64,000 nucleotides of DNA, from assembly GCF_038235435.1 (NCBI RefSeq), contig NZ_CP151275.1:5084001-5148000 (forward strand), written 5' to 3'. The DNA is from Niveibacterium sp. SC-1 (GTDB taxonomy: Bacteria; Pseudomonadota; Gammaproteobacteria; Burkholderiales; Rhodocyclaceae). Below are positions 1 to 9,229 of this stretch, piece after piece; the stretch's first letter is position 1; each line of letters begins with the position of its first letter. The notes below the pieces were generated by a model. It did not search any database. It was not told the DNA's origin and worked only from the letters and a program-made list of their open reading frames with translations. The translations under genes were made by a program, and so were the position numbers.

Positions 1-46
1 CATCTGGGGTGATTGAGCTCGCCGGTCGGATGGACCGCGGAAAAGG

Positions 47-69
47 AAAGAGCCCCGGCGGGGCTCTTT
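47..69 (-). terminator. Terminator downstream of dps
   Basis: Perfect 10-bp inverted repeat (AAAGAGCCCC / GGGGCTCTTT) with a 3-nt GGC loop. It lies 44 bp past the dps stop codon. Short T-rich flanks on both strands mean it could also stop transcription arriving from the left of the window. Confidence 0.85.
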
Positions 70-112
70 CGCTTTCAGCATGCCCGCATGACAGGGCGGG
101 CGACCGGAGGGC

Positions 113-583
113 TCACTCCTCCAGCAGGCTGCGCAGCATCCAGGCGTTCTTCTCATGCACCTGCATGCGCTGGGTCAGCAGGTCGGCAGTCGGCTCGTCG
201 CTGGCCTTCTCGGCCGCGGGGAACACGCTGCGCGCGGTACGCGCCACGGCCTCCTGGCCGGCCACCAGCTGGCGGATCATCTCCGTGGCGGCGAGGCCAT
301 CCTCCGGCTCCTTGAGTGTGGTCAGGCCCGCGTAGGCGCGGTAGGTGCCCGGCGCGTCGAAACCCAGCGCGCGGATGCGCTCGGCGATCAGATCCACCGC
401 CAGGGCGAGTTCGGTGTACTGGCCCTCGAACATCAGGTGGAGCGTGTTGAACATCGGACCCTTCACGTTCCAGTGGAAGTTGTGGGTCGTCAGGTAGAGC
501 GTGTAGGTATCGGCCAGCAGGCGTGAGAGGCCGTCGGCAATCGCCTTGCGGTCGGTGTCGGAAATGCCGATATCGATCTTCAT
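113..583 (-). CDS. dps: Dps-family DNA-protecting ferritin-like protein
   Basis: 156 residues, the usual Dps length. Dps forms a 12-subunit shell that oxidises Fe(II) with H2O2, stores iron and shields DNA in stress and stationary phase. The family signature near residue 34 ([13 protein letters not shown]) and the following acidic stretch (FEGQYTEL) provide the intersubunit ferroxidase ligands. An AAGGAG ribosome site lies 9 nt before the ATG. The gene follows oxyR on the same strand after 184 bp, which should hold its own promoter. OxyR control of dps is well known in other proteobacteria; here it is inferred from adjacency. Confidence 0.93.
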   Translation of the reverse strand: MKIDIGISDTDRKAIADGLSRLLADTYTLYLTTHNFHWNVKGPMFNTLHLMFEGQYTELALAVDLIAERIRALGFDAPGTYRAYAGLTTLKEPEDGLAATEMIRQLVAGQEAVARTARSVFPAAEKASDEPTADLLTQRMQVHEKNAWMLRSLLEE

Positions 584-767
584 GTTCGCGTTCTCCTTCG
601 GGGGTAGTGAGCAGACGGGACGAATCAGGCGCCCGGCGGTCAGCCCCGTTTCGGGCCGTGCCGTGGCCGGCAGACGCTAGCCTAGCCTGAGGCCTGAAGG
701 GCGGCCAATTGTTCCGACGTATCGGCCGGATCGTCGTTCGCTATTCCGTGCCGCGGCTTGATCTGAC

Positions 768-1697
768 TCAAGCCGCGCGCTGGAAGGGACGCGTACCTGG
801 CAGGGCCGCCTCCAGGATGGCGCCACGCAGGGTGTCGATGACCCCGTTGCGCGGATAGGTCACCCGCCAGGCAATTGCCACGGTACGCGTGGGCTCCGGC
901 GCGGCGAAGGGCCGCACCTCGACGAGGTTCTGCGCGCCCGGCAGCACATCGGCCGCGGCGCTGGGCAGCACGGTCACGCCGACGCCGGTGGCCACCATGT
1001 GACGAATGGTTTCGAGCGAACTGCCTTCGAGGGTCTTCTGCAGGCTGGAACCGCCGCCGGTGGCGCAGCGCGGGCAAGCTTCCAGCACCTGGTCACGGAA
1101 GCAGTTGCCGGCACCCAGCAGGAGCAGCGGCTCCTCGGCCAGGCGACCGGCCGGAATCGTGACCTCCTCGGCCCACTTGTGGCCGGTGGGCATCACCACG
1201 CGGAAAGGCTCTTCGTAGATCGGCTGTGCGACGATGCCCGGCTCTTCCAGCGGCAGGGCGGCGATCACCACGTCGAGTTCGCCACGCTTGAGCGATTCGA
1301 GCAGGCGCGCGGTGTAGTTCTCGTGGATCAGCAGCGGCACCTTGGGCGCGCGCTCGCGCATCAGCGGGATCAGGCCGGGCAACAGGTAGGGCGCGATGGT
1401 GTAGATCACGCCCAGGCGCAGCGGGCCCGAGAGCGGGTCCTTGCCGGCCTCGGCGATCTCCTTGATCTGCTGGGCCTCCAGCAACACGCGCTCGGCCTGC
1501 TCGACCACGCGCTGGCCGATGGCCGTGAGCTTCACGTCGGCCGCGCTGCGCTCGAAGAGCAGCACGCCCAGTTGCTCCTCGAGCTTCTTGACCGCGACTG
1601 AAAGCGTCGGCTGGCTGACGTTGCAGCGCTCGGCGGCGCGACCGAAATGACGCTCGCGGGCGAGGGCAACGATGTAGCGAAGGTCGGTTAGGGTCAC
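768..1697 (-). CDS. oxyR: LysR-family hydrogen-peroxide sensor OxyR
   Basis: 309 residues. An N-terminal LysR helix-turn-helix (about 1-60, with RAAERCNVSQPTLS) is followed by a substrate-binding-like regulatory domain. The two redox cysteines fall at Cys199 (GAGNCF) and Cys208 (LEACP), the same numbering as E. coli OxyR, which forms a disulfide between them on H2O2 exposure and activates antioxidant genes. The start is GTG. It diverges from the HtrA protease gene across about 165 bp and lies upstream of dps on the same strand, a likely target. Confidence 0.95.
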   Translation of the reverse strand: MTLTDLRYIVALARERHFGRAAERCNVSQPTLSVAVKKLEEQLGVLLFERSAADVKLTAIGQRVVEQAERVLLEAQQIKEIAEAGKDPLSGPLRLGVIYTIAPYLLPGLIPLMRERAPKVPLLIHENYTARLLESLKRGELDVVIAALPLEEPGIVAQPIYEEPFRVVMPTGHKWAEEVTIPAGRLAEEPLLLLGAGNCFRDQVLEACPRCATGGGSSLQKTLEGSSLETIRHMVATGVGVTVLPSAAADVLPGAQNLVEVRPFAAPEPTRTVAIAWRVTYPRNGVIDTLRGAILEAALPGTRPFQRAA

Positions 1698-1863
1698 GAT
1701 TTCCGGCGAAGCACCGCGTTACGATTTCAGGGCATTGTATCCGCAGGCCTCGGGCACACTTGAAAGCCTGAGCGCAGTTTGTAAGGACGCGTAAGCCCGG
1801 GGAACGGCCCGTGCGGCAACGCCGTCCATTTGCCAGTCCAGGAAAATCCTCAAGGAGATGTGC

Positions 1864-3366
1864 ATGAAATTGACGCTGACCCGTTCGCTCGCCCTGGCCG
1901 GTGTGGCCGCGGTGGCGTTCGCCGGCTGTCTGAAGGAAGAAGGCGCAGGCCTTTCCACCTCTCACGCCAGCGCGGCCGTCACGGCCCCCGTGGTCGCCGC
2001 GGCGGCCACCGTGCCGACCGCACCGCCCGCTACGCGCGCCCTGCCGGACTTCAGCAGCCTGGTCGAGCAGACCGGCCCGGCGGTGGTGAACATCTCGGTC
2101 ACCAGCGTGCAGAAGACCGTGGCCGGCGGCATCTCGCCCGACGATCCCTTCTACGACTTCCTGCGCCGCTTCGGCATGCCGGGCGCACCCGGCGGCCAGG
2201 GCGGCGAAGCCCAGCCGCGCATCAGCCAGGGCGTGGGCTCCGGCTTCATCGTCAGCGCCGACGGCTACGTGCTGACCAATGCCCACGTGGTCGACAAGGC
2301 CACGGAAGTCACCGTGCGCCTGACCGACAAGCGCGAGTTCAAGGCCAAGGTGGTGGGCTCGGACAAGCGCACCGACGTGGCCCTGCTCAAGATCGCGGCG
2401 ACCGGCCTGCCGATGGTGAAGATCGGCAACGCAGAACAGGCCAAGGTAGGCGAATGGGTAGTCGCGATGGGTTCGCCCTTCGGCTTCGACAACACAGTCA
2501 CCGCCGGCATCATCTCGGCCAAGGCGCGTCGCCTGCCCGACGAGACCTTCGTGCCTTTCCTGCAGACCGACGTGGCGATCAACCCGGGTAATTCGGGCGG
2601 TCCGCTCTTCAACATGAACGGCGAGGTGATCGGCATCAACTCGCAGATCTACTCGCGTTCGGGCGGCTTCATGGGCATCTCCTTCGCGATCCCGATCGAC
2701 GTCGCGATGAAGGTGAAGGACCAGCTGCAGAAGTTCGGCAAGGTCCAGCGCGGCAAGCTGGGCGTGCTGATCCAGGGCATGGATGACGACCTGGCCCAGA
2801 CCTTCGGCCTCGACAAGGCCAAGGGCGCGCTGATCGCCCAGGTGGAGCCCAGCGGCCCGGCCGCCAAGGCCGGCCTGCAGGCGGGCGACGTGATCCTCGG
2901 CGTCGATGGCAGCACCATCGACGAGTCCGCCGATCTGCCGCGCATCATTGGCGAGCGCCATCCCGGCGACAAGGTGAAGCTCAAGGTCTGGCGCGACAAG
3001 GCTTCGCGCGATGTCACCGTGGCCCTGGGCGAGCAGCAGGCCGAGGAAACCGCCGCGGCCGACGACGAAGGCGCGGAGGGCGGCGAAGCCAAGAAGCCGG
3101 CGGGCAAGCTGGGCGTGAGCGTGCGCCCGCTGACCGCGGCTGAGGCGAGCCAGGTCGGCGCACCGGGCGGGCTCCTGGTCGAACGCGTGAACGGCGCGGC
3201 CGCCAAGGCCGGCGTGCAGCCGGGCGACGTGATCCTGGGAGTGAACAACGCCAAGGTCACCACCCTGGACGAGCTGCGCAAGCAGATCGACGCCGCGGGC
3301 GATCGCTTTGCCCTCCTGGTGATGCGCAACGGCAACCGCGTCTTCGTGCCGATCCGGCTGAAGTAA
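1864..3366 (+). CDS. DegP/HtrA-family periplasmic serine protease, probable lipoprotein
   Basis: 500 residues from the ATG at 1864. The ATG at 1858 overlaps the AAGGAG ribosome site, so 1864, 6 nt after it, is preferred. A signal peptide ends in a lipobox-like FAGC (Cys22), suggesting lipid anchoring, unlike soluble E. coli DegP. The chymotrypsin-like triad is His141 (TNAHVV), Asp171 (RTDVALL) and Ser244 (NPGNSGGP). Two PDZ domains follow, the first about 265-365 and the second about 410-500, separated by an acidic/Ala linker. This is the DegP/MucD architecture: periplasmic protein quality control. The exact paralogue (DegP, DegQ or MucD) cannot be settled from sequence alone. Confidence 0.93.
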   Translation: MKLTLTRSLALAGVAAVAFAGCLKEEGAGLSTSHASAAVTAPVVAAAATVPTAPPATRALPDFSSLVEQTGPAVVNISVTSVQKTVAGGISPDDPFYDFLRRFGMPGAPGGQGGEAQPRISQGVGSGFIVSADGYVLTNAHVVDKATEVTVRLTDKREFKAKVVGSDKRTDVALLKIAATGLPMVKIGNAEQAKVGEWVVAMGSPFGFDNTVTAGIISAKARRLPDETFVPFLQTDVAINPGNSGGPLFNMNGEVIGINSQIYSRSGGFMGISFAIPIDVAMKVKDQLQKFGKVQRGKLGVLIQGMDDDLAQTFGLDKAKGALIAQVEPSGPAAKAGLQAGDVILGVDGSTIDESADLPRIIGERHPGDKVKLKVWRDKASRDVTVALGEQQAEETAAADDEGAEGGEAKKPAGKLGVSVRPLTAAEASQVGAPGGLLVERVNGAAAKAGVQPGDVILGVNNAKVTTLDELRKQIDAAGDRFALLVMRNGNRVFVPIRLK

Positions 3367-3389
3367 AGCGCGGACTCGCCAAGCCGCAG

Positions 3390-3417
3390 GGGCGACCTCG
3401 TCGAGGTCGCCCTTTTT
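3390..3417 (+). terminator. Rho-independent terminator after the HtrA gene
   Basis: Inverted repeat GGGCGACCT / AGGTCGCCC with a 5-nt loop followed by TTTTTGTT, 23 bp after the stop codon. A textbook intrinsic terminator. Confidence 0.9.
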
Positions 3418-3484
3418 GTTGTCATGCCTCCTGACAGGCCGCATGCGAAGCGGCTAATCTCGCGCATCCACACAAGGAGCGCCC

Positions 3485-4459
3485 ATGCGCCGCGCGAGCC
3501 GCTTCATCCTGTTTCCCGTGCTGTTCCTGCTCACGCTCTGGGCGATCGCCGCGCTGGCGATCGACACGCCCCTGGGCGAACCCTTCCGCACGGCGCTCGC
3601 CATCCTCTATGCGCTCGCCGCCTTCTTTTGCGTGCTGCGCCTGCGTCCGGCCCGGCGTGCCAGTCTCGCGCTGCTGCTCGGCTTCCTGATCGTGCTGGCG
3701 GCCTGGCTGTCGCTGGCCCCGAGCAATTCGCGCGACTGGCTCGAAGACGTTTCACAGCCGCCTAGCGGCAGCCTCGTCGGCGATGTGCTGACCCTGCACA
3801 ACGTGCGCAACTTCAGCTACCACGGCACGGACACGAGCTTCACGCCGGTCTGGGAGACGCGCCAGTACGCCCTGGACAAGCTCACCGGCGTCGAGCTCTT
3901 CGTCTCCAACTGGGGGCCGACGCTCTATGCCCACACCATCCTCTCCTGGCAGTTTGCCGATGCGCCGCCGCTGGCGGTCTCGATCGAGACGCGCAAGGAG
4001 AAGGGGGAAAGCTACTCGGCCGTACTCGGCTTCTTCCGCCAGTACGAGCTCTACTTCGTCGCCGCCGACGAGCGCGACGTGATCGGCGTGCGGACGAACT
4101 TCCGCGGCGAGCATGTACGCCGCTACCGGCTGCGCGCCAACCCGGCCGAGGCCCGCGCGCTGCTCATGGCCTACGTCGCCGACATGAACCGCCTGGCCGA
4201 ACAGCCGCGCTGGTACAACGCGCTCACCAGCAACTGCACGACGGTGATCTTTCGCCTGGTGCACACCCTGCGGCCGACCATCTCGCCCTGGCACTGGCAG
4301 GTGCTGGCCAACGGCTATCTCGACAAGTGGCTCTACGAGCACCAGTTCATCGATAGCGACAAGAGCTTCGAGCAGCTGCGCGAAACCAACGACGTCACCG
4401 AGCGCGCCAAGGCCGCGCGCGATGCGGCGGACTTCTCCCGCCGCATCCGCGAAGGCTGA
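3485..4459 (+). CDS. DUF4105-domain membrane protein
   Basis: 324 residues. The first 80 contain three hydrophobic helices (about 5-27, 33-50, 58-75), so the protein is inner-membrane anchored. The remainder is a DUF4105 (Lnb N-terminal periplasmic) domain, recognised by the segments SNWGPTLYAHTILSWQF and YNALTSNCTTVIF; the Cys in SNCTT is the conserved family cysteine. The family is proposed to have papain/NlpC-like folds, but its substrate is unknown. The start is preceded by AAGGAG. It stands alone between a terminator and a convergent gene. Confidence 0.8.
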   Translation: MRRASRFILFPVLFLLTLWAIAALAIDTPLGEPFRTALAILYALAAFFCVLRLRPARRASLALLLGFLIVLAAWLSLAPSNSRDWLEDVSQPPSGSLVGDVLTLHNVRNFSYHGTDTSFTPVWETRQYALDKLTGVELFVSNWGPTLYAHTILSWQFADAPPLAVSIETRKEKGESYSAVLGFFRQYELYFVAADERDVIGVRTNFRGEHVRRYRLRANPAEARALLMAYVADMNRLAEQPRWYNALTSNCTTVIFRLVHTLRPTISPWHWQVLANGYLDKWLYEHQFIDSDKSFEQLRETNDVTERAKAARDAADFSRRIREG

Positions 4460-4478
4460 GCGCTCGCCTGCGCAGCCC

Positions 4479-5585
4479 TCAGGGCAGGGCTGCGGGCGGC
4501 TCGCCGGGCGGCGTGGCCGGGACCGGATCCATCTCGGCCACCCAGGTCTCCAGCAGGGTATAGGTGACGGCCAGCAGCACCGGCCCGACGAAGAGGCCGA
4601 CGATGCCGAAGGCAAAGAGGCCGCCGATCACGCCCGAGAGGATCAGGAGCATCGGCAGGTCGGCGCCGCGGCGGATCAGGATCGGCCGCACCACGTTGTC
4701 CATGGCGCCGATCACCAGGGTGCAGATGGCGGCAAAGACGCCCCAGCCGGTCTGGCCGGAATAGAAGAGCCATGCCGTGACCGGCAGCAAGACCAGGATG
4801 GGTCCGAGCTGTGCAAGGCAGAGCATGAAGATCAGCGAGGTCAGCACGCCCACGTAAGGCAGGCCCGCGACCAGCAGCACCAGGCCACTCAAGGTCGACT
4901 GCAGCAGGGCAGTAACGACGATGCCCAGGGCCACGGCGCGGACCGCCTGGGCGGCGAGCGTGACCACCGATTCGCCGCGCGCGCCGGCGATCCGTCTGCC
5001 GAAGCGCCGCACCCCCTCCGCGGCCGCCTCGCCCTGCATGTACAGGATGGCGGCGATCGCCAGGGTGAGCAGGAAGTGCACCATCAACAAGCCCAGGCTG
5101 CCCGCCTTGGCCACGACCCAGTGGCCGATGGCGCTGCCGTAGGGCTTGAGCCGCGCGGCGAGCTGCGGCGCGGTCTCGCCGGCGAGCTTGTTCCACTCCT
5201 GGGCCGCGCGCGAGCCCACCAGCGGCAGATCCTCGACCCAGGTCGGCGCCGCCGGCACGGTGAAATGTGCGACGCGGTCGCCCACGGTGTCGGCCTGGTC
5301 CATGAACTGGGCGACCGTGGAAACCGCCAGCACCAGCGGCACGATGATCAAGAACAGCAGGCCCAGGGTCATGACCAGCATGGCCGGCAGGCGCCGCCCC
5401 TTGAACAGCGCTTCGAGCTTGCGCATCAGAGGCCAGGTGGCCACCACGATCATCGAGGCCCAGATCAGGGCCGGCAGGAAGGGCGAAAGGATCCACAGGC
5501 TGCCGGCGATGAGGAGCCCGAGCAGCAGGACGGAAAGGGTGATGCGGGCGATGTCGCGTGAGGCGGGGCGGTTCTGGGTGTCCAT
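4479..5585 (-). CDS. AI-2E family (PerM/YdiK-type) membrane transporter
   Basis: 368 residues with about seven or eight hydrophobic segments: a pair at residues 12-50, one at 60-85, then a cluster from 150 to 350. This is the AI-2E/TqsA/PerM layout with the long periplasmic segment around 85-150. The conserved C-terminal block (GAMDNVVRPILIRRGADLP, then GVIGGLFAFGIVGLFVGP) is the family hallmark. Members export small molecules or act as Na+/H+ antiporters; the substrate cannot be told here. It is convergent with the DUF4105 gene, 19 bp away, and just downstream of the DUF3047 gene, possibly in one transcript. Confidence 0.88.
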   Translation of the reverse strand: MDTQNRPASRDIARITLSVLLLGLLIAGSLWILSPFLPALIWASMIVVATWPLMRKLEALFKGRRLPAMLVMTLGLLFLIIVPLVLAVSTVAQFMDQADTVGDRVAHFTVPAAPTWVEDLPLVGSRAAQEWNKLAGETAPQLAARLKPYGSAIGHWVVAKAGSLGLLMVHFLLTLAIAAILYMQGEAAAEGVRRFGRRIAGARGESVVTLAAQAVRAVALGIVVTALLQSTLSGLVLLVAGLPYVGVLTSLIFMLCLAQLGPILVLLPVTAWLFYSGQTGWGVFAAICTLVIGAMDNVVRPILIRRGADLPMLLILSGVIGGLFAFGIVGLFVGPVLLAVTYTLLETWVAEMDPVPATPPGEPPAALP

Positions 5586-5601
5586 CGTGCGCGCTTCCTT
5601 G

Positions 5602-6312
5602 TCAGGGTTCTGCCTTGAAGTCTATGGGTCCGTACCACGCCTCGGCATCGGCGTGCGTGTTGTCGGTGTCCGTCATCACGCCGTAGGCGAGCAGGCGGCC
5701 CGGCTCCTCGCCGAAGGCCCGCAGGTAGTCATCGTGCAGGTTCCGCTCGAGCTTCTGCCATTCGCCCACGCCGCCGGCGCCGCTGGCGACCACGACCATC
5801 TGCACCCTATCGGTATGCGGGTTGCGGATCACGCTGCCGACTTCGCCGTGCGCGGCCCAGACGTACATCAGCATGGCATAGGGCGGCTCGAAACCGGAGA
5901 TCGTGCGCGCGAGCTTGAAATAGGTGCGGTCGGAAAGCGAGAGCTTCGACTTGTCGCCGTCGAAGAGAAAGATCAGGCGGGCGGGCGCGTCCTCCTTCGA
6001 GGACACGCTGTTGTCCTCCCCTTCGATCAGGCCCGAGATCTTCCAGCGCCAGCGCACCCAGGGATGCCCGGTGAGCGGCGTGCCGTCGTCGTGCGCGAGG
6101 CCGGACGCCGCGTCGTGGGCAACCGCGTGCACGATCTTCACGCCGTCCTGTTCGAGGATGTCGTAGTGGGTAGACGTCTTGCCGCCCCCCAGATGGATCG
6201 GCTTCCAGCCGGCCAGGCTGAGGGTTTCGTCAGGCACCTGCGCGGTGGCACCAGCGGCCGCCATGAAGCTGGCGAGGACGAGCAGGCAGCGGGCAACCAA
6301 GCGGGCTGGCAC
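5602..6312 (-). CDS. DUF3047-domain secreted protein
   Basis: 236 residues from a GTG at 6312, preceded by AAGGGA at 8 nt. The open frame continues to 6564, but that stretch overlaps the end of the phospholipase-D gene, and the GTG start places a clean signal peptide at the N-terminus (basic start, hydrophobic core LLVLASFMAAAGA, cleavage near TAQ). The mature part is a DUF3047 domain (HPWVRWRWKISG, DAPARLIFLFDGD, YAMLMYVWA), predicted periplasmic or extracellular with unknown function. It lies 46 bp downstream of the PLD lipoprotein gene and 16 bp upstream of the AI-2E permease gene, a probable operon. Confidence 0.8.
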   Translation of the reverse strand: MPARLVARCLLVLASFMAAAGATAQVPDETLSLAGWKPIHLGGGKTSTHYDILEQDGVKIVHAVAHDAASGLAHDDGTPLTGHPWVRWRWKISGLIEGEDNSVSSKEDAPARLIFLFDGDKSKLSLSDRTYFKLARTISGFEPPYAMLMYVWAAHGEVGSVIRNPHTDRVQMVVVASGAGGVGEWQKLERNLHDDYLRAFGEEPGRLLAYGVMTDTDNTHADAEAWYGPIDFKAEP

Positions 6313-6358
6313 GGCGACGTTCCCTTTCTGCGTGGGGGCGCAAGGACGGGCTTCGAGG

Positions 6359-7915
6359 CTACAACAGGGATTCGGGCGCGAACACGCCCAGAAGGCGGGT
6401 ACCGAGGCGTTTCCACACGGAAGTGTCGGGTTCGGTGGTGTAGCGCTCGCCCGGCCTACCCTGCCAGACCAGCGCACCCTCGTCGAGTGCGAGACGATAG
6501 CTGAGTTCAGGTGACAGCATGCTTTCGAGCCGTTCGCGCAGGCTGCGCGCGAGCGGCGGCGCATCGATCGCGAGCGCGAACTCGGTGTTCTCCAGGGCCG
6601 AGCGCGGATCGAAATTCGCCGAGCCGATCACGACCTGACGCGCATCGATCACGGTCACCTTCGCATGCAGGGACAGGTGCTTGATCCCCGGCGGCAGCGC
6701 CCGCCTCGCCGCGTCGTTTAGGGCGCGCAGCTCATGCAGCTCCACCCCGCCGGCAACGAGTTGCTCACGGTAGCGGGCGTAGCCAGTGTGCACCGCCGCC
6801 ACGTCGTTGGTAGCGAGCGAATTGGTCACCACCACTACCCGCACGCCACGGGCGACGAAGTCCAGCAAGGTCTTCACGCCGTCGTCGCCGGGCACGAAGT
6901 AGGGCGAGACGATGAAGAGCTCATGGTCGGCCTCGGCGGCCAGCGCCGCGACCTCGGGCCCGAGGTGCACCCCGCGTTCCAGCGCGTGCGAACGCATCTT
7001 CGCCGGGCGGTCCCAGAGGGCCGTGCCGGCACCCAGGAAAAAGGACGGTGACTTCTGCTGCGCCAGCGTCTGGCCGATCTCGCTGCGGCGGATCTGCTCC
7101 GGGTAGCCCTGTGCCTTGAGCACGTCTTCGCTGGCGCGATTGCGCCGCGCGAAGTATTCGTGGATTTCCGGCCCGGGCAGGGCCGGGGCGATCGCCTCGA
7201 TCGGCACCGCCCATTCGCTGTTCCAGTATTCGTCGAAACTCTGCGAGATCTGGCGCACCACCGGGCCGACGGCGAGCACATCCAGATCGAGGAAGTTGGT
7301 CTCGCCCTCGACCGCGAAGTACTCGTCGCCCAGGTTGCGGCCACCCAGGATGGCCGCGCTGTTGTCGGTGATCCAGAGCTTGTTGTGCATGCGCCGGTTG
7401 AGCCGGTCGGCGTCGCCGAGGAACTCGAAGAGCTGGCTCAGACCGAAGGGCCCGCGACTCAGGAACGGATTGAAGATGCGTACCTGCACGTTAGGCTGGG
7501 AGGCAAAGGCGCGCAGCTCGTAGTCGCGACCCGAGGCGTACATGTCGTCGAGCAGCAGGCGTACCCGTACGCCGCGCTGGGACGCATGCCAGACCCGCTC
7601 CATCAGGACATTGGTGGAGGCGTCCTCGCGCAGCATGTAGTACTGCAGGTCGAGCGAACGCTCGGCGATCTCGGCCGCCGCGTAGCGGGCAGCCAGGGCG
7701 TCGGCGCCCGAGTACAGCAGATGGAAACCGCTGGCCGCCAGGTGCGGTGGCAGGACCCGCCCTATCCGCTGGGCCAGCTCGGTGCCGGAGACGTCCTCGA
7801 AGGCATGGGTCTCGGTGCGCGGCGCGTCCGGCAGCGCGGTGGTGCAGGCCGCGAGCCCGCAGGCAGCGCAGAGCACCAGCAGGCGCACACGGACGAGGAC
7901 GGCGGCAATCGGCAT
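6359..7915 (-). CDS. Phospholipase D-family lipoprotein (cardiolipin synthase-like)
   Basis: 518 residues. An N-terminal lipoprotein signal has the lipobox LAAC (Cys24). Two HxKxxxxD motifs define the PLD superfamily: His177/Lys179/Asp184 (HNKLWITD) and His417/Lys419/Asp424 (HAKVTVID). Spacing and flanks (AAILGGRN, VVIGSANFDPRS) resemble the ClsB/ClsC cardiolipin synthase branch, which condenses phospholipid head groups. Lipid anchoring would instead place the enzyme outside the inner membrane, so a periplasmic phosphodiesterase or transphosphatidylase is equally possible. It is first in a likely PLD-DUF3047-AI-2E operon. Confidence 0.85.
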   Translation of the reverse strand: MPIAAVLVRVRLLVLCAACGLAACTTALPDAPRTETHAFEDVSGTELAQRIGRVLPPHLAASGFHLLYSGADALAARYAAAEIAERSLDLQYYMLREDASTNVLMERVWHASQRGVRVRLLLDDMYASGRDYELRAFASQPNVQVRIFNPFLSRGPFGLSQLFEFLGDADRLNRRMHNKLWITDNSAAILGGRNLGDEYFAVEGETNFLDLDVLAVGPVVRQISQSFDEYWNSEWAVPIEAIAPALPGPEIHEYFARRNRASEDVLKAQGYPEQIRRSEIGQTLAQQKSPSFFLGAGTALWDRPAKMRSHALERGVHLGPEVAALAAEADHELFIVSPYFVPGDDGVKTLLDFVARGVRVVVVTNSLATNDVAAVHTGYARYREQLVAGGVELHELRALNDAARRALPPGIKHLSLHAKVTVIDARQVVIGSANFDPRSALENTEFALAIDAPPLARSLRERLESMLSPELSYRLALDEGALVWQGRPGERYTTEPDTSVWKRLGTRLLGVFAPESLL

Positions 7916-8077
7916 CGTCGGGCGGCGGTAGTCGGGGGAAAGGCGATCTTCGCGTGCCGCGCATCACCGCCGCAAGCGCCGATCACGCGCGTGGCGTGGC
8001 AGGATGACTGCAGCTGCGAACCGACCCTGGCGAGCGGTTCGCTAATCCGTTCCCCAGCCACCGTCCGGGAGTCGCAG

Positions 8078-8296
8078 ATGAGCGAAGACGAGAAACTCAT
8101 GGGCCCCGCCTCCTACTTCCCTTCAATCGAGAAGAAGTATGGCCAGCCGATCAGCCATTGGCTGGCCTTGCTCGAGGCGCTGGGCGACCGCAAGTACATG
8201 GAGATGGTGGCCTGGCTCAAGAGCGAGCACGGCCTCGGGCATGGCCATGCCAATGCGCTGGTGGCTTACCACCTGAATCGTTCCGCGCGAGGCTGA
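8078..8296 (+). CDS. Small DUF4287-type protein
   Basis: 72 residues from an ATG preceded by GGGAG at 6 nt. The core reads as a DUF4287 domain: a short helix, then HWLALLEALG and the conserved tail VAWLKSEHGLGHGHANALV. Such proteins are cytoplasmic, sometimes joined to DUF5655, with no established function. It diverges from the PLD gene across 162 bp. Coding is supported by family resemblance and a good ribosome site despite the small size. Confidence 0.8.
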   Translation: MSEDEKLMGPASYFPSIEKKYGQPISHWLALLEALGDRKYMEMVAWLKSEHGLGHGHANALVAYHLNRSARG

Positions 8297-8347
8297 GTGC
8301 GCGACGACGCGTATCGCGGTCGCCCGCGCGAACCGCGCCGTACTTGC

Positions 8348-9229
8348 TCAGTCTTCGGAGAGGGCGACCGGGGTCGCGCGATCGAGTAGCTCGGGCAGCT
8401 CGATCTCCAAAAGCTGGAGACGCTCGAGACAGGCCTCGCCCAGCTTGTCCCACTCATGCGTCTGCGCGCGATGGGTCGCGTGCTGCACGCAGAGCTCGGC
8501 CAGCTGGGTCAGCGCGATCATGCGGGCCGTCGCGCCGGGCTGGCCGTTGCCTGGCCGGTCGATCGCAGCCGCGTCGTGGTGATGGCGGATCGCGAGACAG
8601 GTCTCTTCCGGCATCCACCAGCTCTGCGCCAGCATGCTGCCAACCAGGGTGTGGTGGGTGGGATGGCGGTCCGTCTCGACGTCGGTGAAGCGGCGCTTGG
8701 GATCGTTGTTGGCCAGGCGCAGGGTTTCGGCGTAGGTGGGAAAACGCCGCAGCAGGATGGGAATGCCGCAATCGCGGAAGAGGCCGAAGGTGTAGGCGTC
8801 CTCCGGGCCGACGCCGTCGCGGCGTTCGAACTGCTGCGCGAGCCAGCCGGAGACCCGCGCGATACGCGCCGAGGAATCCCAGAAGCGCTCCATCGCGGGC
8901 CCGGTGCCAAAGACCTTGCGCAGGATGAGGCCGGCCACTGCCCGCGCGGACAGATCGAGCCCGAGCATCATCAAGGCCTGGCTGACGGTGCGGGCACGCG
9001 TGCGGAAACCGAAATAGGGCGAATTCGCGGTCTTGATCAGGCCGGCGGCCAGACTCACGTCGGACGAAATGTAGTTCGCCAGCCGGTTGAAGTCGGGCGT
9101 CTCCTGTTGCATCTCGGCCTGGATACGGTCGAGCACCAGCGGACGCGGCGGAATCCCGATGTCCCGCAGCGAGGCATCGAGCATGTCCTGGAGCGGCGCG
9201 GCACTGCTGTTGAGCCCGGACTCAGCCAT
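8348..9229 (-). CDS. HDOD-domain signalling protein
   Basis: 293 residues from the ATG at 9229, which overlaps the end of the upstream GGDEF-EAL gene by 8 nt and so implies translational coupling. The HDOD core spans about residues 25-215: PPRPLVLDRIQ, ISSDVSLAAGLIKTANSPYFG, then ALMMLGLDLSARAVAGLIL. HDOD domains resemble HD phosphohydrolases but usually lack the catalytic metal site and act as regulatory or scaffold modules in motility, chemotaxis and c-di-GMP signalling. The HTLVGSMLAQSWWMPE and AIRHHHD segments are typical of the family. Coupling to a c-di-GMP enzyme suggests a shared pathway. Confidence 0.88.
   Translation of the reverse strand: MAESGLNSSAAPLQDMLDASLRDIGIPPRPLVLDRIQAEMQQETPDFNRLANYISSDVSLAAGLIKTANSPYFGFRTRARTVSQALMMLGLDLSARAVAGLILRKVFGTGPAMERFWDSSARIARVSGWLAQQFERRDGVGPEDAYTFGLFRDCGIPILLRRFPTYAETLRLANNDPKRRFTDVETDRHPTHHTLVGSMLAQSWWMPEETCLAIRHHHDAAAIDRPGNGQPGATARMIALTQLAELCVQHATHRAQTHEWDKLGEACLERLQLLEIELPELLDRATPVALSED

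Noticed and set aside
1093..3444. Long open frame (783 codons) antisense to oxyR and the HtrA gene
   Set aside because: High-GC third positions of the real genes keep the opposite strand free of stops. The translation is low-complexity Arg/Ala/His-rich with no domain.
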